In this document: one piece after another, positions 15,601-21,552 of the stretch
How the letters are laid out: the number at the start of each line of letters is the position of its first letter
How positions within the stretch are numbered: position 1 is the first letter of the stretch
Origin: an uncultured bacterium
GTDB lineage: Bacteria; Actinomycetota; Coriobacteriia; Coriobacteriales; Eggerthellaceae
Direction: 5' to 3'
Length of the DNA stretch: 24,834 nt
NCBI GenBank assembly: GCA_905215035.1
Contig: CAJMOJ010000030.1
Span: forward strand, 1 to 24,834
Made by a program: the position numbers and the translations under genes
Notes under the pieces: model-generated
What the model was told of the DNA's origin: nothing
The model's database searches: none
What the model saw: the letters and a program-made list of their open reading frames with translations, nothing else

Positions 15601-17468
15601 CCACTGATAACTGCTGATGATCCATCGGCCATAGCTTGATCATGACGATCACGCGCCAAAAGCGCTGCACCATAAGCGCCCATATTACCTGCAATATCAG
15701 GACGCACAGCATGAGTTTGCGCAAGCTGCTCAAATGAACGCAATACAGCATCATTCAAGAAAGTACCACCCTGCACAATAACCTTAGTTCCCACTTCTTT
15801 AGGGTCGCGAATTTTAATGACCTTAAAGAGCGCATTTTTAATAACAGATAAGGCAAGACCCGCAGCAATATCTCCTACCGTTGCACCCTCTTTTTGTGCT
15901 TGCTTAACACGTGAATTCATAAAGACCGTACAACGGCTTCCCAAATCAACGGGCTGCTGAGCCGAGATAGCTGACTGTGCAAACTCAGAAATATCTAAAT
16001 TGAGCCCTGAGGCGAACGACTCAATAAATGATCCACATCCAGACGAACACGCCTCATTGAGCATAATTGAATCAATTACTCCGTCTTTAACACGAAGGCA
16101 TTTCATATCCTGGCCGCCAATATCTAAGATAAACTCGACACCAGGAAGCATCTCTTGCGCTCCCCGTAGGTGTGCGACGGTCTCAATTTCACCTGAATCA
16201 AGACGAAGCGCCTCTAACAGCAAAGCCTCACCATAGCCTGTTACTGTTGCGTGCCCAATCGTAACAAGCGACTCTCCTGTTTGCGGATCTTTAGGGAGCA
16301 CATCATAGAGTTCTGCAATAGTGCGTTTAGCACAACCTAATACATCACCTTTATTGTTTTGATATGAGCTCCACAACAAAGAGCCATCTTGCGCTATCAA
16401 AGCAGCCTTAAAGGTGGTTGAGCCAGCATCAACACCTAAATAAGCAACTCCCCTATATGTTGAAAGATCAGTACGTGCAATTTTTTCTTGGTCATGGCGT
16501 GCCTTAAATTCAGCATAGTCAGCCTCATTGGCAAAGAGAGGATCAAGACGCACCACTTCAGAACCTTGAAGTTCGCCTAAATTACGCAAACGATTCAGCA
16601 CATCATTGAGTTTTTCAAGTTTGGGTTCGCACCCTTCCACTGCTGCTTTTTGTGCAATTTCTTTAGCTCCTGCAATAGCACACCCACAGGCTACAAACAA
16701 ATGCGCATTTTCTGGAACAATGATATGATCCTCATCAAGTTCAAGCGTTTCATAGAAGCGCTCACGTAATTGCGGCAAATATTGGAGCGGGCCACCTAAA
16801 AAGGCGACATTTCCACGAATAGGACGACCACATGCTAAACCAGAAATGGTTTGTGTCACCACTGATTGAAAGATCGAAGCAGCAATATCCTCACGCTTAG
16901 CTCCCTCATTGAGCAGTGGTTGAACATCAGTTTTAGCAAAGACGCCACAACGAGATGCGATGGGATACAAAATAGTGTGATCTTGTGCCAGTTCATTCAA
17001 TCCGGTAGCGTCGGTATCTAAGAGAGCCGCCATTTGATCAATAAAGGCGCCAGTACCGCCAGCACAAGTTCCGTTCATACGCTGCTCAATACCATTGTCG
17101 AAATAAATGATCTTAGCATCTTCGCCACCAAGTTCAATTGCAACATCAGTTTTGGGTATAAACGTTTCAACCGCCGTTTTAGATGCAATAACTTCTTGGA
17201 CAAAAGTGAGATCGAGCCATTGCGCTAGCAACAATCCACCAGAACCCGTAATGGCAATTGTCATAGGACAATCTCCATACGTTTGAGCTGCCTCAGAAAG
17301 CACCTCTACAATAGTAGCGCGCACATCAGCATGATGACGACGATACACCGACCATACAATAGCGTGATCATCATCTAAAATAGCAAGCTTAACCGTTGTT
17401 GAACCTACATCAATTCCAATATGCAAGGGCGAAGAGGTTGGTATCGATGGGATTGGTGCGGTAGTCAT
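12687..17468 (-). CDS. Giant fused 2-hydroxyacyl-CoA dehydratase activase / HgdB-like protein (two activase domains)
   Basis: This 1593-residue protein combines two ASKHA-type activase domains of the BadF/BadG/BcrA/HgdC family with a large C-terminal part like the DUF2229 and dehydratase-subunit regions. Domain 1 (about residues 15-270) has GIDVGSTTVKLAIL, the cluster-ligand loop NGTCAGGTGAF (Cys135) and SRCGVF (Cys174). Domain 2 (about 340-610) repeats this with GVDAGSTTFKAAL, NEACSSGCGSF and SRCTVFMNSR. A RCKACSNACLL Cys cluster follows near residue 643. After it come SESVCYPAKLSHGH, NSFGCGLDAL, NDICYPSILVTGQ and GGGCRATNY. Stand-alone activases use ATP to inject a low-potential electron into a dehydratase. 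Here activator and acceptor-like parts are on one chain. GGAGG eight bases before the ATG at 17468 fixes the start; an in-frame TTG at 17483 lies inside the ribosome binding site. The substrate is unknown. Confidence 0.9.
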   Translation of the reverse strand: MTTAPIPSIPTSSPLHIGIDVGSTTVKLAILDDDHAIVWSVYRRHHADVRATIVEVLSEAAQTYGDCPMTIAITGSGGLLLAQWLDLTFVQEVIASKTAVETFIPKTDVAIELGGEDAKIIYFDNGIEQRMNGTCAGGTGAFIDQMAALLDTDATGLNELAQDHTILYPIASRCGVFAKTDVQPLLNEGAKREDIAASIFQSVVTQTISGLACGRPIRGNVAFLGGPLQYLPQLRERFYETLELDEDHIIVPENAHLFVACGCAIAGAKEIAQKAAVEGCEPKLEKLNDVLNRLRNLGELQGSEVVRLDPLFANEADYAEFKARHDQEKIARTDLSTYRGVAYLGVDAGSTTFKAALIAQDGSLLWSSYQNNKGDVLGCAKRTIAELYDVLPKDPQTGESLVTIGHATVTGYGEALLLEALRLDSGEIETVAHLRGAQEMLPGVEFILDIGGQDMKCLRVKDGVIDSIMLNEACSSGCGSFIESFASGLNLDISEFAQSAISAQQPVDLGSRCTVFMNSRVKQAQKEGATVGDIAAGLALSVIKNALFKVIKIRDPKEVGTKVIVQGGTFLNDAVLRSFEQLAQTHAVRPDIAGNMGAYGAALLARDRHDQAMADGSSAVISGMLNKEALLALEPTHRSVRCKACSNACLLTINDFGVDEKTGKHRRFITGNRCEKGAGNFDKLVDVPNLFDWKTHRLFDYVPLSKEEATRGTVGLPRALNMYENYPFWFTFFTKLGLRVELSDASTKKTYEAGIESMPSESVCYPAKLSHGHIMNLLDKDIDFIWMPCAKYERQEDETAGNHFNCPIVMSYSEALRLNIDELNDVDIAFLNPFVPYDKKDHLKTRMYHEFVEAHPGILGGTLPTQEEIDEAVEAAWAEDLAFKHDVHQKGAETLAWMEQTGTHGIVLAGRPYHLDPEINHAIPELLTSFGLAVLTEDSVAHLAQVDRPIRVVDQWMYHTRLYAAAKLVTQREDLDLIQLNSFGCGLDALTTDQVQEILEASNKVYTVLKIDEVSNLGAARIRVRSLLAALKDQADERAEQASLAGGCPIGSIDIAALEADVSAREAAIENKTGAREGVAARDIAASLGSSKSTDELNPSQACARAAELVNEAEDLHASIQREGASTEFERAQFTKEMKEAGYTILCPQMAPIHFDLLLPIFRANGYNLELLPAVDHGAVDAGLKYVNNDICYPSILVTGQIMEAVMSGRYDTDKLAVIITQTGGGCRATNYIALIRKALKAVGLSHIPVISLAFKKLDETNPGFKISATMLYNAIFALFYGDVLMQCLYRTRPYEIEPGAAQNLFDYWMAKCQKQVAEGEKFGRYKQTVRAIVDDFDNLPLQGEGTKPRVGVVGEILVKFHPTANNQVVDVIEAEGCEAVVPGLVDFFLFAIAGSIFQKDPLGKSKKGAIGAKIALNLIAKLRKPTNDALAASNRFEPATDIFELASYAEEILSLCNSMGEGWLLTAEMCELIRTGAPNIVCAQPFACLPNHVVGKAVIKELRRRYEKTNIVAVDYDPGASEVNQLNRIKLMISVAKANMEDEKHSRNQVQKSIAQSLQESLKDANQSEHGDSTAPHATVFRTEDEIEYEKA

Positions 17469-17545
17469 TATTACATCCTCCAAAAACGCACGTCATATTT
17501 CTTGCGAACTCATAAAAGTCATTTTTACTGTTATCTATCATGTAC

Positions 17546-17558
17546 AAACATCATGTTT
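17546..17558. promoter_or_regulatory. 13-base palindrome upstream of the fused activase gene, candidate TetR operator
   Basis: AAACAT-C-ATGTTT is a perfect odd palindrome, 78 bases before the activase ATG and 18 bases past the TetR stop. ATCATGT is also directly repeated (17537-17543 and 17551-17557). Position and symmetry suit a repressor site for the neighbouring TetR protein, but no clear -35/-10 pair could be fixed around it. Confidence 0.45.
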
Positions 17559-17575
17559 AACCATTAATCAAAAAC

Positions 17576-18259
17576 TCATAGCTTAATTGATTCACCAGGC
17601 TTAATAAAAAGCAAGCGAACAGCTATAAGGGCCATTTCTTCTGAGCTCTCCGGCATGCCTTTTTGAATCCATCGAGTAATCACGCCTAAATACGCAGAAG
17701 CAAAAAAAGCCACATAATAATCAACAAGTGGGTCATTAGAATTGCGATACTGCTCATGCAGAATCTGTTGCACTAAGTTAGTGCAAATTGACTCTTTCAT
17801 GTGCGTTGCAAAACCAGCATCTCCACCGGGTCCTAAAATTGCATGTAGAAAGTCTCCCTGCTTGCGCAAATAATCAAAAAGATCAACTAAAAACGGAAGA
17901 GGTTTTTTAGTAAGCACATATCCTGTAATAACAGGAAGGCTCAATGTACTCATCTGAGTCTGATAGATCCCCAAATCTTGCATTATCTCTTCTTCAAACG
18001 TAGCAAGAAGATCTTCTTTATCTTTAAAGTGGTTATAGAATGTTCCTCTATTTAACGACGCAGCAGTACAAAGATCACCAACCGTTAAAGCATCAAATCC
18101 TTTTTCTTCAATAAGATCAATAAGTGCTCCGCGTAATGATTGACGTGATTTTACAATGCGCGCATCAAGTGCACGAGGGCGCATCCCAGAAGATGTGTCA
18201 TTCATATCTTTTTGAACATCTCGTTCAAGAATACTATTTTTATTAGACAGGTTGTTCAT
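17576..18259 (-). CDS. TetR/AcrR family transcriptional regulator
   Basis: This DNA-binding regulator has the TetR helix-turn-helix seen as ALIDLIEEKGFDALTVGDLC, then TAASLNRGTFYNHFKDKEDLL. A helical ligand/dimer domain follows (FLVDLFDYLRKQGDFLHAILG and YYVAFFASAYLGVITRWIQKG), like the TetR C-terminal domain with the hydrophobic FxxxxxxG helix. The first ATG at 18259 gives 227 residues, but a promoter-like element ends about eight bases upstream. The transcript would then be leaderless, or translation would begin at the ATG at 18205 (209 residues, nearer the family norm). A TTG at 18295 is less likely. The gene lies directly before the fused activase on the same strand, and a palindrome in the gap makes that gene the likeliest target. 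Confidence 0.9.
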   Translation of the reverse strand: MNNLSNKNSILERDVQKDMNDTSSGMRPRALDARIVKSRQSLRGALIDLIEEKGFDALTVGDLCTAASLNRGTFYNHFKDKEDLLATFEEEIMQDLGIYQTQMSTLSLPVITGYVLTKKPLPFLVDLFDYLRKQGDFLHAILGPGGDAGFATHMKESICTNLVQQILHEQYRNSNDPLVDYYVAFFASAYLGVITRWIQKGMPESSEEMALIAVRLLFIKPGESIKL

Positions 18260-18266
18260 TATTGAT

Positions 18267-18295
18267 ATAATACCAAGGCTTTCCAACCCCTGCAA
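18267..18295 (-). promoter_or_regulatory. Candidate sigma70 promoter for the TetR gene
   Basis: On the minus strand TTGCAG (18295-18290) is followed by a 17-base spacer and TATTAT (18272-18267). The -10 box matches consensus at five of six bases and is preceded by TGG, an extended -10 feature; the -35 box is weak. The predicted start of transcription is near 18260, next to the first ATG. Confidence 0.45.
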
Positions 18296-18357
18296 GAAAG
18301 ATTGGTCACCTACACCTCAAAACCTTTATGAACACCCATGAAGACACGCTCGGAGGT

Positions 18358-18363
18358 TATAAT
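18358..18363 (+). promoter_or_regulatory. Consensus -10 box upstream of the DUF711 gene
   Basis: A perfect TATAAT lies 38 bases before the DUF711 start codon, placing the transcription start near 18370. No good -35 hexamer is found 16-18 bases upstream, so the promoter may rely on an activator or on flanking contacts. It faces the opposite-strand TetR promoter about 90 bases away. Confidence 0.45.
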
Positions 18364-18400
18364 ACATGCTTATATAGTACTCAGTTCAAACGGAGGAAGC

Positions 18401-19765
18401 ATGCAAATTACTCCTGCAGAAATTGCAGAAACCCTTGCAATGGTCAGCAAACAACATCTTGACATCCGCACGATTACGTTGGGACTCAATCTTCGCGGAT
18501 GCACCCATGAAGACATTTCTGTCATGGCTCGCAAGGTTTATGATCGTCTTACAAACGCTGCAGCAAACCTCGTCCCTGTCGCAGAACAACTCGAGCGCGA
18601 GTATGGTATTCCCATTATCAATAAACGTATCTCGGTAACACCCATTGCAGAAATTTGTGCTGCAACCACCGCTCAAGATCTTTCCCCTCTCGCACGCGCA
18701 CTTGACTCAGCCGCCAAAGAAGTAGGCGTTGATTTTGTTGGTGGTTTTTCTGCTCTGGTTCATAAAGGCGTTACTGAGGCTGATGAAAAGCTCATGAACT
18801 CAATTCCTGAGGCACTTGCAACTACAGATTATGTATGCTCATCGGTTAATGTTGGTTCTACACGAGCAGGAATCAATATGGATGCCATTTATAAAATGGC
18901 AGGAATCATTAAAGAGACTGCAGAACTCACTAAAGACAAACAGTGTATTGGTGCAGGAAAGCTTGTCGTTTTTTGCAATGCTGTTGAAGACAACCCTTTT
19001 ATGGCTGGCGCTTTCCATGGCTCAGGCGAAGCAGACGCGGTTGTCAACGTTGGTGTATCTGGCCCTGGTGTTGTTAATGCGGTTCTACGTGATATGCCAA
19101 AAGATGCTGACCTCACTTCAATTGCTGAGGCAATTAAGGCAACCGCTTTCAAAATTACGCGCGCAGGTGAACTCATGAGTCGCGAAGCATCAAAACGATT
19201 AGGCGTGCAAAAAGGCATCCTTGACTTATCATTAGCACCGACTCCCGCACAAGGTGATTCAGTTGCTGAGATTTTAGAAGCAATTGGTGTCGGTCAATGC
19301 GGCGGACCTGGCACAACCGCCGCTCTTGCTATGCTCAATGATGCAGTCAAAAAAGGTGGTGTTATGGCTTCTTCTTCCGTAGGAGGTCTCTCAGGTGCTT
19401 TTATTCCCGTCTCTGAAGATGCAGGAATGATCAAGGCTGCAGAAGATGGTGCTCTCTCGATTGAAAAACTGGAAGCTATGACTTGTGTCTGCTCGGTGGG
19501 ACTTGACATGATCGCCATTCCTGGAGACACCACACAAGAGGCCATCTTTGGCATTATCGCTGATGAGTGCGCTATTGGCATGATCAATAATAAAACCACC
19601 GCAGTCCGTCTTATCCCCGCCATCGGTCTTAGCGTTGGCGATCAGCTTGATTTTGGCGGCCTTTTAGGTAAGGCTCCGGTAATGCCTGTTAATCAATATG
19701 CAGGCACCGTATTTGCTCATCGCGGTGGTCGTATGCCTGCTCCTCTTAATTCCTTAAAAAATTAA
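18401..19765 (+). CDS. DUF711 / UPF0210 (PFL-like) family protein
   Basis: This 454-residue cytoplasmic protein belongs to the conserved UPF0210 (DUF711) family, whose fold is related to pyruvate formate-lyase-type barrels but whose activity is unproven. Characteristic stretches are DIRTITLGLNLRGC at the start, then SVNVGSTRAGINMDA, GAFHGSGEADAVVNVGVSGPG, GQCGGPGTTAALAMLNDAVKKGG, SSSVGGLSGAFIPVSEDAGM and TCVCSVGLDMIAIPGDTT. The ATG at 18401 has GGAGG five bases upstream and is clearly the start, although the frame is open further back to 18338. In many bacteria a small ACT-domain gene precedes this family; none does here. The gene diverges from tetR and ends in a strong terminator. No catalytic role should be assigned. 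Confidence 0.92.
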   Translation: MQITPAEIAETLAMVSKQHLDIRTITLGLNLRGCTHEDISVMARKVYDRLTNAAANLVPVAEQLEREYGIPIINKRISVTPIAEICAATTAQDLSPLARALDSAAKEVGVDFVGGFSALVHKGVTEADEKLMNSIPEALATTDYVCSSVNVGSTRAGINMDAIYKMAGIIKETAELTKDKQCIGAGKLVVFCNAVEDNPFMAGAFHGSGEADAVVNVGVSGPGVVNAVLRDMPKDADLTSIAEAIKATAFKITRAGELMSREASKRLGVQKGILDLSLAPTPAQGDSVAEILEAIGVGQCGGPGTTAALAMLNDAVKKGGVMASSSVGGLSGAFIPVSEDAGMIKAAEDGALSIEKLEAMTCVCSVGLDMIAIPGDTTQEAIFGIIADECAIGMINNKTTAVRLIPAIGLSVGDQLDFGGLLGKAPVMPVNQYAGTVFAHRGGRMPAPLNSLKN

Positions 19766-19796
19766 GTAATCATTCCCCTAGAATTTTTTCTTGCTT

Positions 19797-19835
19797 ACTC
19801 CTCCTTGTAAAATCTCTTTATAAGGAGGAGTTTTT
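19797..19835 (+). terminator. Strong intrinsic terminator of the DUF711 gene
   Basis: ACTCCTCCTTGTAAA pairs with TTTATAAGGAGGAGT over 15 bases with one G-U pair, around an ATCTC loop. TTTT follows directly. It sits 31 bases after the stop. In the opposite direction it lacks a U-tract, so it is directional. Confidence 0.9.
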
Positions 19836-19846
19836 ACTGTTTCTTG

Positions 19847-20290
19847 TTATTTAACATCCACCGTTACTGTAACACTTTCGGCAGGAGCATCTAAAACCGA
19901 CGTACAGTGAGGACACCGTGTTGCTCCTTCTGGAATTTCAGTCTTGCAATACGGACAAACAGGAGCCTCTACGGTAGGCTCTTCTTTTTTTCCAACACTT
20001 TGAACTTTGTTAATCCCTTTAACAAGAAGAAAGACAATAAAAGCAATAATCAAGAAATTAAGAACCGCAGCAATAAATGCTCCAAAGTCGATATTTGTTC
20101 CCGGCACAACAAGCCCAGAAATAGCGTCTTTTCCCCCACCAGCAATCACTTCAATAGTTGGATTAATAATGCTTGTGGTAAGTGCTGTAACAATAGCAGT
20201 GAATGCTCCACCAATAATTACGCCAACAGCTAAATCCATAACATTACCGCGGTTGATAAATTCTTTAAACTCGTTAATAAACCCCTTCAT
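19847..20290 (-). CDS. mscL: Large-conductance mechanosensitive channel MscL with C-terminal zinc ribbon
   Basis: MscL is a homopentameric inner-membrane channel that opens under membrane tension and releases solutes during osmotic down-shock. The N-terminal amphipathic helix (MKGFINEFKEFINRGNVMDL) and TM1 (AVGVIIGGAFTAIVTALTTS, residues 21-40) are typical. The periplasmic loop with GGGKDAISG and TM2 (about 70-92) follow. In place of a plain C-terminal helical bundle, residues 110-131 hold CPYC-X10-CPHC (Cys112, 115, 126, 129), a classic zinc-ribbon pattern, then an acidic Val/Thr tail. The total of 147 residues is slightly above the norm. GAGGAAAG precedes the ATG. It is preceded by a small CC-motif gene 31 bases away on the same strand. 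Confidence 0.94.
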   Translation of the reverse strand: MKGFINEFKEFINRGNVMDLAVGVIIGGAFTAIVTALTTSIINPTIEVIAGGGKDAISGLVVPGTNIDFGAFIAAVLNFLIIAFIVFLLVKGINKVQSVGKKEEPTVEAPVCPYCKTEIPEGATRCPHCTSVLDAPAESVTVTVDVK

Positions 20291-20321
20291 CGCGCTTTCC
20301 TCTTCTCAGTAGCTTCCTTCT

Positions 20322-20630
20322 CTACAACTTCCATGTTGAGATACCTGATACATAAATGTCCGCAATGCCAAAAAACCGTTTAAGTCCCAACACAACGTGC
20401 TCTTCAAACGTAAGTGTTGTTCCTTGTACTAAAACATATACGGGCTCTGTTTGGAGAATGCGATACCCTTTTTTAATAAGTACAGGAATGTCTTTTTCTT
20501 TTACAAAACGTGTAAGAATTTCTTCCATATCTGCACAACAGCCAATAGGAGCAAGCGCAGCGATAGCAATTGCGCCATACTTTTTCTTATTCATATACTC
20601 CAAAAGTGGCTGTTCAACAACGATATCCAT
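20322..20630 (-). CDS. Small uncharacterised protein with a Gly-Cys-Cys motif
   Basis: I do not recognise this 102-residue protein with certainty. It starts MDIVVEQPLLEYMNKKKYGAI in outline, has an alanine-rich strand ending in IGCCADMEE (adjacent Cys near residue 32), then a beta-rich part with a likely helix (GLKRFFGIADIYVSGIS) at the end. Size, order of elements and the CC pair recall the HesB-like 'CC/Se motif' small proteins, an uncertain, memory-based resemblance. AAGGAG seven bases before the ATG at 20630 fixes the start; an in-frame upstream extension to 20669 lacks such support. No signal peptide or long membrane segment is visible. The gene is 31 bases before mscL, so the two may be co-transcribed. 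Confidence 0.7.
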   Translation of the reverse strand: MDIVVEQPLLEYMNKKKYGAIAIAALAPIGCCADMEEILTRFVKEKDIPVLIKKGYRILQTEPVYVLVQGTTLTFEEHVVLGLKRFFGIADIYVSGISTWKL

Positions 20631-20747
20631 AAGTATCTCCTTCACTTGTATTGTGACGGATATCACCATGCGACCGTAACGCTACACAAAAGCTGTAAAC
20701 AATTAGATACGCATTTCTCATATTGGTTTATTTATGGAAACAAATCC

Positions 20748-21521
20748 TTAAGATAAATGTGCACGAACAAGATATTCGATGTTTCCTTCAGGTCCTTTGA
20801 TAGGAGATTCAACAACCCCATCGACAACAAAACCTGCATCAACAAGCGCCTCAATAACTTCATTAACAACGCGATCTCGGACTGCTTGGTCTCTCACCAC
20901 ACCATGATCGGTCTCTTCATGACGTGATTCAAATTGGGGTTTAATAAGTCCAATAAAGACCGATGAGGCAAGCTCATGTTGTTGGTCTGTGTGTCGTTGG
21001 CCTGAATGATAACCTAAAGCGGCAAATACCTCTGCTAGATGCGCAAGACCTATAAACGAAAGATCACACACAATCAGGTCAAAAGGAGCGCCTAATTCTG
21101 AAGGATTAACGTATTTAATATTGGTACGTTCAAAAACCTTGACGCGTGGATCCTGACGTAATCTCCAAGCAAGTTGTCCATAATTAACATCAACACAAGA
21201 TACCTGTGCTGCACCTGCCTGCAGCAAGCAGTCGCTAAAGCCTCCTGTTGATGATCCCACATCAATACAGCGCAAACCAGTAACATCCTGGTCAAAATAA
21301 TCAAGTGCTCCTTGCAGTTTGTAGCCTCCCCGCGATACATAAGATTTCTTGCCTTTGATAAAAATATCAGCATCACGTGAGATCTTTTGAGCAGCACTCG
21401 TAACATAAACATCATCAACGCGTACCTCGTGAGCAATTACAGCACGAAGCACCTCATCGCGCGAAGAAAACATGCCCTTTTCGACTAAATAATCATCGAG
21501 TCTTACTTTATTAGCTGCCAT
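20748..21521 (-). CDS. tlyA: TlyA family rRNA (cytidine-2'-O)-methyltransferase / hemolysin A-like
   Basis: TlyA proteins 2'-O-methylate cytidines in 16S and/or 23S rRNA; in mycobacteria loss gives capreomycin resistance. An N-terminal S4 RNA-binding domain (RLDDYLVEKGMFSSRDEVLRAV, residues 7-28) is followed by SRGGYKLQGAL. The FtsJ-like Rossmann domain then has CIDVGSSTGGFSDCLLQAGA (SAM loop, 85-104), DLIVCDLSFIGL, LIKPQFE and SPIKGPEGNIEYLV. The length of 257 residues is typical. The start ATG has AAGGGCG upstream. It follows ligA after 31 bases, which suggests one transcript. The old name haemolysin is not supported by anything seen here. Confidence 0.95.
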   Translation of the reverse strand: MAANKVRLDDYLVEKGMFSSRDEVLRAVIAHEVRVDDVYVTSAAQKISRDADIFIKGKKSYVSRGGYKLQGALDYFDQDVTGLRCIDVGSSTGGFSDCLLQAGAAQVSCVDVNYGQLAWRLRQDPRVKVFERTNIKYVNPSELGAPFDLIVCDLSFIGLAHLAEVFAALGYHSGQRHTDQQHELASSVFIGLIKPQFESRHEETDHGVVRDQAVRDRVVNEVIEALVDAGFVVDGVVESPIKGPEGNIEYLVRAHLS

Positions 21522-21552
21522 CTATCGCGCCCTTATTCCTTGTATTTGCTTT

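Noticed and set aside
18364..18375. Three-codon ORF (MLI) after a GGAGG
   Set aside because: It overlaps the consensus -10 box and would probably not be transcribed.
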